DNA of 64,000 bases from Viola odorata (GCA_963691705.1 OY829539.1:58874327-58938326); one strand, 5' to 3'; numbered from the stretch's first letter, positions 9,179-18,944 are shown. Notes: a model not told the origin generated them from the sequence alone. Translations and numbers: made by a program.

Positions 9179-10216
9179 GAACTCTTAAAACATAGAGTAA
9201 AAGAACTTGAGAACCAACATGAGAAAAAAAAGCAAATAGATGCAGAAACGAGTTATCTCACAGAACAAATTCAGGAAGAATCAGCTTTTACTATTAGTAA
9301 ATGTATAGCAAGCCTAATAACCCTTAAATGTAGACTTTGGTTAGATGCAAACACCGTTGTAGAATTAAATGCTATTTTAGACACAGCAAGCTCAAAAAGT
9401 ATGGTAGGATATAGCTTAATACCACTAAAATATCATAAAAAATTACAATATAGAATAATTACAAAAACAGCTGAACAAAGAACAATGGTTATAACACATC
9501 AAGTAGAAGCCTTAGGAATACAGTTTATAGATTTTGCACAGAATTATAGTATAAAATACGACATTCCACAGATTAATATAGCCCCTAAAGAAACAAAGAG
9601 TAATGACTTTTTATTAGGATTAAATTTCATATGTAGTTTAAATGGTAGTATTACTATAGCTAGAAATAGCATAACAATTAGTAAAAATGTATATACTTTC
9701 CCAACAAATAAATATATACAAACAACGGAATTAGCACGAAAGCGTGGTGGACAACCCACCTTAGAATTTTTAAAACCAGATAATAAGAGAACAGAGCATA
9801 TAGAAAATGAAACATATACTATGCTAGGAAAAGAATTAGCCTTGGAATTAGAAAAAGGACCAGACATTAGGACTAGTAAAAATTATCCTATAATACAGAA
9901 ATTAGAAAAGATAGGATTAATAGGAGAAGATATTACCAAAAGCAGAATAAACTATGAGGTAAAAATGAAGATTAAAAATCCTGATATAAGGATAGTAACA
10001 GCAAATATAGAATACAACCCGTTAGACAAAGAAGAATTTAGGAAACAGATTCCTGAAATGTTAAAACAAGGATTAATAAAAAGATCAACCAGCCCACATA
10101 GATCAGCAGCCTTTATAGTAAGAAATCATAGTGAAATAAAAAGAGAAAAAGCTAGAATAGTTTATAATTATAAAAGATTAAATGACAACACAATAGACGA
10201 TGCATACAATATTCCA
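9179..10216 (+). pseudogene. Viral protease-RT fragment, lineage B
   Basis: A frame open from about 9185 carries a helical N-terminal region, a retropepsin-like aspartic protease motif (ILDTASSKS) and the N-terminal RT portion down to NTIDDAYNIP. At about 10217 it joins antisense TAV sequence and stops at 10240. The catalytic YIDD box and RNase H are missing. The longest ATG-initiated part is 9401-10240, but homology shows the true frame begins further upstream. It is clearly diverged from the lineage A copy at many synonymous and some amino-acid positions. Confidence 0.85.
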
Positions 10217-10798
10217 AAGTTGGGCCCTTGCCTCCTCTAAAGCCTCACTGAAACTGTGATAACCCACATAAATAGGGTTTTGACACATTATAAAGTTTTT
10301 GACTGTATTAAAGTTGTTAAAGACTCATGTTTTTAATCCCCTATATATCACGTAGTGTGAAAAAGACTTTTTCTGTATTTTGGGATTCTTTTCTGAGAAA
10401 TACATGCTTAAGGCGTTTAAGCATTGTACCTTGAACTGTGTGGCTACTGGAACTGTCTGTATATGCCAGATGTTGTCTAACAAGCATTGTTGCTCTCTGT
10501 CTATGTTTAATCCTTCGAAGGGTTTAAACTTTTTGTTTCCCCCATCAGGAAATTCTGTGAGGTACATAGTACCAAATCTGATTTCATTCTGTGCTCTTCT
10601 CGTGGGAAGGTTTCTGTTTGTAAATGAAGTCTGTATGCTTGAGGATGATGATGATCCTCTTTCTGTGGCTGTGACAGGCATTGCTAAATTGTTTCTATAC
10701 ATAATTGTTTGGTCTATCAGGGCCTTCTGTTCTTCTGTATTTTGTTCTGTTTGTGCTCGGGGTTTTATCACCCGTTTCTTCATTTCTGCCTGTATCAT
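10217..10798 (-). pseudogene. Viral TAV/viroplasmin N-terminal fragment, lineage B
   Basis: The start codon overlaps the Pol stop (ATGA). The frame codes a basic N-terminus and the front of the viroplasmin domain (HYVIYRGLKT), then meets a TGA at 10325-10327 where lineage A has GGA. Homology continues past the stop to the joint at about 10217 (the ALEEARAQL region). It is therefore both interrupted and truncated. Confidence 0.82.
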
Positions 10799-11305
10799 TT
10801 AAAGAATTTTTCAATATTTATAGATAATAAATCTGCTAGACTATTATTTTTTCCTTTAATATGTTCAAAGCAAATTTTGTAACCATTTCCTTGTATTAAA
10901 TTCTGTAGGTTAACCCATCGGGTTCTATTTATCTTTTTGCTATTTTCGTTTTTTAGGAACTTGACTATGGCTTCACAATCTGTTCTAACTGTGAATTCAT
11001 TCTGTAGATATATTTTAAACTTATCTAAGGCATTTATTAATGCTTGGATTTCATAGTCTAAACTAGTCCAATTTTGTCCTGTTTTAAAATTACCACTTGT
11101 ATATGCAACAATTCTTTCTGTTTCTTTATCTGAGTATTTACTGGGTTTGCAAAGCATTACTGCTCCCCAGCCTTCTTTACTACCATCACATTCTATAATA
11201 ATATAATCTGTTGTTAAGGGTAGTTCTAATGGCTTTATCATCTTAACTTGTTCTTTAATCTTTTTTACTAATTCTATATCTTCTTTATTAAAATTTCTTT
11301 GACCC
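10795..11305 (-). pseudogene. Viral RNase H fragment, lineage B
   Basis: The RNase H domain (ECDGSKEGWGAVM, FTVRTDCEA, KNNSLADLLS) and its C-terminus end in the TGA that overlaps the TAV start. The frame is open upstream to the joint near 11305. RT is missing. Confidence 0.85.
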
Positions 11306-11637
11306 TATATATGATACAGAAAATGAAGAAATAGGAGATCTTATAGGGTACGGTTTATATGAAGAGCTAGGCGAAGAAGCTGAAGAATTAGAAGAAGTAG
11401 CTGGTTTTAAAACAGAAGAAGTTCAAAAGACATTTGAACAAATAGTTAATAAAAAATTTACAGAAACCAACCTACAAGAACAAGTTGACGACATGATAAT
11501 AGAATGTATGACAGAATTAGGGTTAGAATATGAAGAGGCTTATAACAAGCTAAATGAAGTGTTTAACCTACCATTAGTAACAGACATAGTCAATGGGAAA
11601 ATAGTAATTAGTGATTTTTACAAACCAGAAGTTAGTT
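11306..11637 (+). pseudogene. Viral MP-CP linker fragment, lineage B
   Basis: In plus orientation this encodes the acidic linker between movement and coat domains (IYDTENEE; IGYGLYEE; EEVAGFKTEEV) as far as KPEVS. It then meets telomere-type repeats. The lineage B coat fragment at 7757-8764 begins at the very next residues (DQNID), so two fragments of lineage B are broken at nearly the same genome position. Confidence 0.8.
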
Positions 11638-11662
11638 AACCCTAAACCCTAAACCCTAAACC
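11638..11662. repeat. Interstitial telomere repeats, (CCCTAAA)3
   Basis: Three perfect plant telomere units plus partial flanks lie exactly between the MP-CP linker fragment and the PBS end of the minus-strand lineage A copy. On the viral coding strand the order is ATTGGT then (TTTAGGG)3, that is, G-strand repeats after a viral 3' end. Confidence 0.9.
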
Positions 11663-12205
11663 AATAAATAGGGGGTGTCCGGTGAAATAAAAGAAAAGGA
11701 GTGGTATATACGCAGCGGTTGGTTGATTTTGAGAGAGGGAGAGAAAGGTTTTCTCCGACGAGGGTAATATACATCAGTCGCCGGTTCGACTCTTTTTTTT
11801 TTTTTTTTTTTTTTATATATATGGGCTACTGTTTAGGTAAGGGGAACTAAGGAACTATTTGGGAACTGGAAACTAGAGAGAGAATTTAGAGAGACATAGG
11901 TTGAATGAAATTGCTCTCGTTGTATTATATTTCTTTCTCTTGCTCTACAAATGAAGGGGAAGATCCCTTATATAGAGAAACTATAAGGAAAAGGCCAAAC
12001 ATATTGGCCGACACTTTCTAAAAAGAAAAAAGGAGAGGTCCTAAAGAAAAGAAAGGAAAGCTATAATTATTAAAGAAAAGTAAAGTTACAATAATTATAT
12101 CCTGCCAAAAGACAGGTGACTGTCTATCTACTTTTAACAGCTGTCTTCTGTGATCGTCATTGCTTACGATTCTTTTCTGTAGACGTCATTGCTTACGTCG
12201 TCCTT
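11660..12205 (-). promoter_or_regulatory. Pregenomic promoter and leader start of the lineage A copy
   Basis: On the minus strand: the as-1-like pair (plus 12184-12197 and 12155-12168), the TATA box (TATATAA; plus 11968-11974), CTTCATTTG after it, the A-tract (plus T run 11793-11814, 22 nt) and the hairpin (11776-11791). It ends four bases into the PBS (TTGGT). The region starts directly after the TAV stop. Confidence 0.75.
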
Positions 12206-14005
12206 CTAGATGTCTCTGTGTGTATCTGGAATAGTGTCATCACTATCGTTTCCAGCTTCTGTCATCTCTCTATCTTGTAGATCTTCTATGAGATTGATGA
12301 TATTGTCTTCCTCAAGAAGTCTTCCATCTCCAGAATGTGGAAGGAACATCTTCCATTCTTTGGTGCTGTAGATCTGGATAAAGTATCCTTCTCCTAAGAG
12401 ATGGTAACTCATCCAAGTTTCTGGTGTGTAGAGGGCTCTAGGACTCTGTGCTGCTTTGTATATTTCTGGATTTTCTAGTTCTGAAAAATCATATGGATCC
12501 AAAGCAATCATTTTGATGTCCTCTATATGATCTCTGTCTGTGTCTACTGTAAGAACAAAAATTCTTTTCTTTGCAGGGACTATTTCGAATCCCATTGCTG
12601 CTGGGAGAGTAGAGTCTATGATGCATCTTAGTTTCTTTCTAACAGCCATGTTTCCTATAATCAGGAAGAATTTCTCTCCAAATTCTTCTAGATATTGTTC
12701 AATTTTTCCTTCTTCTTCTAATCTGAAAGTTATCTGTTCCAACATTCCCATATGGAAGAATGACAGAATTTTTTGAAAAGGAAGGTCTGTGATATTTAAA
12801 TCTATTTGGAGTTTGAATAGTCCGGCTGTTTCTGTGTCTTTTAGATATTTGGAGAATGGTCCTCTGTTTAAGGCGAAGGATTTTTGGATGACTTTTACTC
12901 CTCTAAATTTCCATCCTGGTTCTCCAAAATGCATTTTTACTATCTCTTTCTGTGCATTAAGTAGTCCTTCAAAATGGCTACTTTCTGTTTTCTGTTTGAT
13001 TATTTCTTCTCCTTCAGGCCATTCTTCAAATAGTGGCTGGAGGACTCTACTAGCAGGCATGTCTAGAAGTCTGGCTTTAAGCTGTGTATTGCTTCTGTTT
13101 ACTGGGGCTTTTTCTTTTTGAAGGAATTTGTCTAGCTGTTGGACCTTGCTGTTTAAACTTTTCATTATATTTTCTCTTTGTGAAGCCAATGTTTCTATGG
13201 ATTTAGTCTGTTTTTCTGCTTTTTCTCTCTTTTGTTCGAGGAAAGCAATCTGTGTAGCTGTCTGTTGTTGGAGTTGGGCCAGCTGCTCCTCTAACTTTCT
13301 GTTCCTATCTTCTAGCCTTGCTATAATCTGGCTAGTATCTTCTCTAGCTACTTCTGAGTAAGGCCTGACTATTTCAGGTTCTATGTAGAAGTTTGGGCCT
13401 AATTGGGCTCTTGCTTCTTCTAGGGCTTCTGAGAAACTGTGATATCCCACGTATATGGGATTTTGACACATGATGAAATTCTTAACTGTATTGAAACTGT
13501 TGAAAACTCCTGTTTTTAAACCCCTGTATATCACATAATGTGAAAAAGACTTTCTGTGAATTTTTGGATTTTTGTCTGAGAAATACATGCTTAAGGCATT
13601 TAAGCATTGTACTTTGAACTGTGTTGCTGCAGGAAGGGTCTGTATGTGCCAGATATTATCTAGCAAACATTGCTGTTCTCTATCTATATTCAATCCTTCA
13701 AAGGGTTTGAATTTTTTGTTACCTCCTTCTGTAAATTCTGGAAGGTACATTGTACCAAATCTAAGATCTCTGTTTGTTCCTCTTACTGGAGAGGCTCTCT
13801 GTGTGGATGGAACCATTTTCTGTATATTAGAGGATGATGACCCTCTTTCTGTAATTGTGACTGGCATAGCCAGATTGTTTCTGTACATGATGGTTCTGTC
13901 TGATACTGATTCTTGAGTGTCTTGCTCCTGTTTGTTTTCTGTCTGTTCCTTGAACATCTGTTCTTTGGGTTTAATCACCCTTTTCTTCATTCTTACCTGT
14001 ATCAT
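12206..14005 (-). CDS. Viral TAV/viroplasmin-like protein, lineage A
   Basis: An intact 599-codon frame. Residues 1-40 are basic/polar; the caulimovirus viroplasmin domain lies near 155-205 (SHYVIYRGLKTGVF...YVGYHSFSEALEEA); a long glutamine/glutamate-rich coiled coil near 225-300; an acidic C-terminus ends in DDTIPDTHRDI. In CaMV the related protein VI forms inclusion bodies and lets ribosomes re-initiate on polycistronic RNA by binding eIF3, TOR and ribosomal proteins; that role here is inferred from family and position. The start codon overlaps the Pol stop as ATGA, which fits re-initiation. It is larger than many TAVs, so the C-terminal third may have another role. Confidence 0.85.
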   Translation of the reverse strand: MIQVRMKKRVIKPKEQMFKEQTENKQEQDTQESVSDRTIMYRNNLAMPVTITERGSSSSNIQKMVPSTQRASPVRGTNRDLRFGTMYLPEFTEGGNKKFKPFEGLNIDREQQCLLDNIWHIQTLPAATQFKVQCLNALSMYFSDKNPKIHRKSFSHYVIYRGLKTGVFNSFNTVKNFIMCQNPIYVGYHSFSEALEEARAQLGPNFYIEPEIVRPYSEVAREDTSQIIARLEDRNRKLEEQLAQLQQQTATQIAFLEQKREKAEKQTKSIETLASQRENIMKSLNSKVQQLDKFLQKEKAPVNRSNTQLKARLLDMPASRVLQPLFEEWPEGEEIIKQKTESSHFEGLLNAQKEIVKMHFGEPGWKFRGVKVIQKSFALNRGPFSKYLKDTETAGLFKLQIDLNITDLPFQKILSFFHMGMLEQITFRLEEEGKIEQYLEEFGEKFFLIIGNMAVRKKLRCIIDSTLPAAMGFEIVPAKKRIFVLTVDTDRDHIEDIKMIALDPYDFSELENPEIYKAAQSPRALYTPETWMSYHLLGEGYFIQIYSTKEWKMFLPHSGDGRLLEEDNIINLIEDLQDREMTEAGNDSDDTIPDTHRDI

Positions 14006-16298
14006 TTAAATAGTTTTTCAATATTTCTAGACAGTAAATCTGCCAAACTGTTATTTTTTCCTTTTATATGTTCGAAACAGATTTTATATCCATTTCCTTG
14101 TATTAAATTCTGTAAATTTACCCATCTTGTTCTGTTTATCTTTTTACTATTTTCGTTTTTTAGAAACTTAACTATAGCTTCACAATCTGTTCTGACTGTA
14201 AATTCATTCTGTAGGTGAATCTTAAATTTGTCTAGAGCATTTATTAATGCTTGAATTTCAAAATCTAGGCTTGTCCAATTCTGTCCTGTTTTAAAATTAC
14301 CACTTGCATAAGCGGCAATCTTTTCTTTTTCTTTTTCTGAATATTTATTGGGTTTACAGATCATGACTGCTCCCCATCCTTCTTTACTACCATCACATTC
14401 AATGATGATATAATCTGTTGTTAAGGGTAACTCTAATGGCTTAATTTTTTTAACCTGTTCTTTAATTTGTTTTACTAGTTCTATATCTTCTTTGTTAAAA
14501 TTTCTCTGTCCATTTTTTGCTGTTTTACTATAAAGAGGTCCTACCAATTTACTTAAATTGGGGATAAATTTTCTAGCATAATTTAGTATTCCTAAAAATG
14601 CTTGTATCTGTTTTAAGCCTTCTAATCTATCTGGAAATTTTATAATGTTTTCTGCTATGTGAGGCTGTAATTCTATTTTTCCATTTCCTATTTCTAATCC
14701 TAAAAAGGATATTTTTCTTTTATATAATTCCATTTTTCTTTTACTGACTACTATGTTGTGTTTTTCTATTTTCTGAAAGATCTGTCTTAAATGATTTTCA
14801 TGTTCTTTGATATTATTACTGGCTACTAAAATATCGTCTATATATACTAGGCAAAAATCAAATTCTAAGAAAATAGAGTCCATAAATCTTTGAAATACTG
14901 CTGGTGCATTTTTTAATCCGAACGAAAGAACATTCCATTCGAAATGCCCTTCTGAACATGTAAAGGCTGTCCATTGTTTAAACCATTCTTCTAACTTTAG
15001 TTGATTGTATCCTGATTTTAAATCAAATTTACTAAAAATCTTTTTCTGTTGTATTAATCCTATTAGGCTGTCTTTATTTGGGATGTTATAAGCATCATCT
15101 ATTGTATTATCATTTAATCTTTTATAATTATAGACTATTCTGGCTTTTCCTCTTTTGATCTCACTGTGATTTCTAACTATAAAGGCTGCTGTTCTATGAG
15201 GACTATCTGATCTTCTGATTAATCCTTGATTTAACATCTCAGGAATTTGTTTTTTGAATTCCTTTCTATCTAATGGACTGTAATCTATGTTTGCTGTTAC
15301 AATTCTTATATCAGGATTCTTAATTTGCATTTTGACTTTATATTCTACTTTGTTTTTGGTAATGTCTTCACCTATTAATCCTATTTTTTCTAATCTCTGT
15401 ATTATCGGGTAGTTTTTACTACTTTTAATATCTGGTCCTTTTTCTAAATCTAAGGCCAATTCTCTTCCTAACATAGTGTATGTTTCGTTTTCTATATAAT
15501 TTGTTCTTTTTGTTTCTGGTTTTAAGAATTCTAAGGTAGGTTGTCCACCACGCTTTCGTGCGAACTCCGCTGTCTGTATGTATTTATTTGTTGGAAATGT
15601 ATAAACATTTTTACTAATGGTTATACAATTTCTAGCTATTGTGATACTACCATTTAGACTGCATATAAAATTTAATCCTAGTAAAAAATCATTACTTTTT
15701 GTATTTTCTGGTGCTATGTTAATCTGTGGTATTTCGTACTTTATGCTATAATTTTTTGCAAAATCTATAAACTGTATTCCTTGAGCTTCTACCTGTTGTG
15801 TGATTATCATATTTCTTTGTTCAGCTGTTTTGGTAACTATTTTGTATTTTAACTGTTTATGGTATTTTTTGGGTATTAAACTATATCCTATCATACTTTT
15901 TGAGCTTGCTGTGTCTAAAATAGCATTTAATTCTACGAATGTATTGGTATCTAGCCATAATCTACATTTTAGTGTGATTAGGCTTGCTATACATTTATTA
16001 ATAGTGAAGGATGATTCTTCTTGCACTTGTTCTGTCATATAACTAACTTCTGTTTCAACTACTTCCTTTCTTTTTTCAGCTTTTGCTTCAAGTTCTAAAA
16101 CTCTATATTTTAGTAATTCTATTTCTACATCGTGTCTCTTGATTTGTTCTCTAAGTATTTCGTCTAGTACTCCCTTTTGAGTATTATTTTCTGTATTTTT
16201 TCCTGTTATATCTGTTTCTATTTGAAATAACTTTTTAATGCACATAAAGCATACTTCTTTAAAGCAATTATTACACTGATATCGTCTATCTATTGCAG
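14002..16298 (-). CDS. Viral protease-RT-RNase H (Pol), lineage A
   Basis: The frame is open from the deletion joint at about 16298; the first Met is at 16245 (747 codons from there). Order: a Cys motif QCNNCFKEVCFMC just upstream of and including that Met, a helical region, aspartic protease (ILDTASSKS, about residue 109), RT with YIDD near 468-471, and RNase H with ECDGS, TDCEA and NSLADLL. No internal stops. The enzyme cleaves the polyprotein and copies pregenomic RNA to DNA. The Cys motif, before any good start codon, suggests Pol was originally continuous with the coat region (badna/tungro/petuvirus style) and was separated by the deletion; alternatively Pol was a separate ORF with a lost start. 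Confidence 0.88.
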
Positions 16299-18176
16299 GG
16301 TATAACCTGTTATACTTAGTTGTTCCAAGTTTCTTACTGCTGTGTCTTGTATAAAAGTGTTTTCTTTGGCTGGGTCTACCCCTAATAATAATATTCTAAT
16401 TTGACTAGTAAAATTATACGGATTATCTCCTAATGCTTTTATGGTATTTATTCCTTCTGGGTCTTTCAATTTTTTGCTTTGCCAAATTCCTAATGCTGTT
16501 GGTCCTAATGTTGTTTCTAGGTATGAAAACATATCTATATCTTCTCTTTTATTGGTTTCCCAATTTCTAACGACTGTCTGTTCCCAGATTAATATCTCGT
16601 CTGGCCACAACTGAGGACTTTGTTGTTCTATTAATAACATATGTGAACTGTAAAGTTTTCCTATAGGCATTCTTGTTCCTCTTCCTCTAAGATTTGATTC
16701 ACCTTGGTATACTGCCGTGGCAGGTACCCATGGTTCTCTACCTAACATTTCTATTCCTGAGGCTCCAGGTGTTACGAATTCTGGTTTTGGTCTCTTAATT
16801 CCTCTAGGATCTATGTTCTGGTCCATAAAGCTAACTTCTGATTTGAAAAAATCACTCATTACTGTTTTTCCATTAACTATGTCTGTTACTAATGGTAGGT
16901 TAAAAACTTCATTTAGCCTGTTATAGGCTTCTTCATATTCTAATCCTAACTCTGTCATACATTCTATTAGCATGTCATCAACTTGTTCTTGTATATTGAT
17001 TTCTGTGAACTTCTTGTTAATTATTTGGTCAAATGTTTTATAAACTTCTTCTGTTTTGAAACCAGCTATTTCTTCTATTTCATTTATTTCTTCTGTTTCT
17101 TCATACATTTCTTCATATAATCCATACCCTATGCATTCTTCTATATTTTCATTTTCTGTGTCATATATGGGGTTTTCTTCATTTTCTGTATCATATATTG
17201 GTTCTCCTAATTCTGCATTCATCATACTAATTTCTTGATCACTGTCATCTTCTTTTATTGGTTCTTTTTCTACATAATTATTAAATCTCATGCTATAGTT
17301 TCCGTCTTTATCTTCATAAATGACACTCTTCTCTGGTACTAATATTGTTTCAATAGTATCTGTGAATTTCTTTAGTGACCATTCTCGTCCTGCTAATTCT
17401 TCAGGATCTATCTTTACTGGATCTATCATTTTAATTCCTCGACTGGCTAGGTTCTTTACTATTCCTTCTATATTCACATTGTAATTCATACCAGATCTGT
17501 TACTAGCTTTTCCTAAGATTGCTATACTGATTACTAAATTATTTCCTTTGTAATCTTCATATCCTTTGGTATCTAGACCTATTTTTAGATTTTTTAAATC
17601 TTTAATATCCTTTAATATTGCAGGTGCACAATAAAAGATAGCACTGTTCTGACTAAGATCTACTTCCATTCCTGCTATGGTTGCCTTTTTAACATCTGTT
17701 TTCCATGATTTGTCTAAAATTAGAACTAATGCTTTAGTTCCTAAAGCTTTTCTTCCTAATCCTTTTATACCTATTACTATTAGTCCTGTATGTGCAAATA
17801 ATTTACCTGTTTGTTTTATTTTATCAATCATTTCTGGGGTGAATAAGTCTATTGTTTCTGCCGTATCTACTACTCTAAGACTTTCTTCCCTATTACTCCT
17901 AATTAATGTTGTATTCATGTTTAGAGGTCCTACTTTGTATAGGGTTCTGGGGTTCATTGCGTCTAATTGTTCGTTATTGTATATTTCTAAGTTTTTGTCT
18001 ACATCTATTTCTTCTTCTAATTGGACTACAGTCTGTGAGCTATTGCTTCCTGATCCTTTACTAAATACTTTATTTAGAAAGGTGTTTCCACTAATTTCTT
18101 CTCTGGAAGACATACTTCTTCGAGGCTGTTCTTGTATGGTTCTACTACTTCCACTAAAAGGTTTAAAATTACTCAT
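16290..18176 (-). CDS. Viral MP-CP protein, lineage A, coat domain C-terminally deleted
   Basis: 628 codons from ATG 18176, which overlaps the ORF1 stop (ATGA). Residues 1-60 are Ser/Arg-rich; about 60-260 form a 30K-type movement domain (VLILDKSWKTDVKKATIAGM; GMNYNVNIEG); 310-400 is an extremely acidic linker with repeated IYDTENE; coat domain from about 455 (DQNIDPRG, WPDEILIWEQTV, LETTLGPTALGIWQ). The frame ends after LSITG because about 180 codons present in lineage B, including the zinc knuckle, have been deleted. MP and CP joined in one frame, with MP first, is the order of badna-, tungro- and petuvirus polyproteins. This product could not make a normal capsid. Confidence 0.87.
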   Translation of the reverse strand: MSNFKPFSGSSRTIQEQPRRSMSSREEISGNTFLNKVFSKGSGSNSSQTVVQLEEEIDVDKNLEIYNNEQLDAMNPRTLYKVGPLNMNTTLIRSNREESLRVVDTAETIDLFTPEMIDKIKQTGKLFAHTGLIVIGIKGLGRKALGTKALVLILDKSWKTDVKKATIAGMEVDLSQNSAIFYCAPAILKDIKDLKNLKIGLDTKGYEDYKGNNLVISIAILGKASNRSGMNYNVNIEGIVKNLASRGIKMIDPVKIDPEELAGREWSLKKFTDTIETILVPEKSVIYEDKDGNYSMRFNNYVEKEPIKEDDSDQEISMMNAELGEPIYDTENEENPIYDTENENIEECIGYGLYEEMYEETEEINEIEEIAGFKTEEVYKTFDQIINKKFTEINIQEQVDDMLIECMTELGLEYEEAYNRLNEVFNLPLVTDIVNGKTVMSDFFKSEVSFMDQNIDPRGIKRPKPEFVTPGASGIEMLGREPWVPATAVYQGESNLRGRGTRMPIGKLYSSHMLLIEQQSPQLWPDEILIWEQTVVRNWETNKREDIDMFSYLETTLGPTALGIWQSKKLKDPEGINTIKALGDNPYNFTSQIRILLLGVDPAKENTFIQDTAVRNLEQLSITGYTLQ

Positions 18177-18688
18177 TTTCTAGGTGACCAGTGATTATAT
18201 TTTATTGGTTTATTAATAATTTTAATAGTTTTTTCTAGGTTTAGCTTTTCTAAGGCTTTGGTTAGACTAGAAATTTCTGGTGAGTCTTCTGTTGGTTTTA
18301 TGCTTTTATCTTTTTTATTTTCTGTGAGGATATATTCGTTCTGGTGTTTAATAAAATCTAGATTTTCTACTATAAGACTTTTAAAACGACTGTTGTCTGT
18401 TATTGATTCTTTAATACTTTCTATCTGTTTATGAATATTGTCTCTTTCTATGTCTAAACGAGTTGCTAAACTTATAATAAGGTCTGTTAGACTATTTAAA
18501 TGAGCGTTAGAACTGTGGAGTCTGTGCTCTGAATTTTTATCTATTCTGCAAGTAATTTCACTTACTTCTGTAGGTACTTTATACTTATCCTTCAAAATTT
18601 CGAGGTCTAAGTATTCGATTCTTTTTAACTTATGATTCGCAATGGTGAGAGAGTGTTTTTTGGGAGATTTAGAAAAAAGATTTATCAA
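18173..18688 (-). CDS. Viral ORF1, AUG-free small ORF, lineage A
   Basis: The frame is open from a TAA about 30 nt upstream of the TTG at 18688 to the TGA at 18173-18175. It has no methionine codon at all, and no ATG in any frame occurs from about 18763 to 18177 on the coding strand. About 171 residues: Lys-rich N-terminus, helical centre (NSLTDLIISLATRLDIERDN), charged linker, terminal YNHWSPRK. The next ATG belongs to MP-CP and overlaps this stop. Translation would need a non-AUG codon, leaving scanning ribosomes free to reach MP-CP. TTG is only one candidate start. Function is unknown; size, helices and basic tail are compatible with a virion-associated or badnavirus P1/P2-like protein. 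Confidence 0.65.
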   Translation of the reverse strand: MINLFSKSPKKHSLTIANHKLKRIEYLDLEILKDKYKVPTEVSEITCRIDKNSEHRLHSSNAHLNSLTDLIISLATRLDIERDNIHKQIESIKESITDNSRFKSLIVENLDFIKHQNEYILTENKKDKSIKPTEDSPEISSLTKALEKLNLEKTIKIINKPIKYNHWSPRK

Positions 18689-18944
18689 ATTATGAAAACG
18701 TTTCCAGTTTTAATAGTATTAGTTCCCTTTAAAAGATAAGCCCGATTATAAGCAATAAAAGGCCATAAAAATTTTTTGTAAACATAAACAAGGTGTTGAT
18801 AATAAAGCAAGATTATAACTTAAAGATCTAACTCACCCTGGCGGGTTCGTGGTTATAGCAGGCTTTACTCCTTCTGTGGATACCCTTGCCACGCCTGTCC
18901 AAGTCTTTTGTCAGATTGTCCAAGAACGTCTTGCTCCGCTACCA
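18689..18944 (-). other. Viral leader between PBS and ORF1, lineage A
   Basis: This is the coding-strand leader from the PBS (plus 18933-18944) to ORF1. It contains short upstream ORFs, for example from ATGs at plus 18785 and 18766, and GC-rich sequence just after the PBS that could fold. Long structured leaders with short ORFs support ribosome shunting in this family; shunting here is inference. Confidence 0.7.

Noticed and set aside
11700..11815. tRNA gene or SINE in the viral leader: a box B-like GGTTCGACTC followed by a T run, with a GCAGCGGTTGG box A-like word upstream on the plus strand
   Set aside because: The sequence has no cloverleaf (the T-stem does not pair), and it is explained by the conserved leader hairpin and oligo(A) tract read on the opposite strand; lineage B has GGTTTGACTACTC instead.
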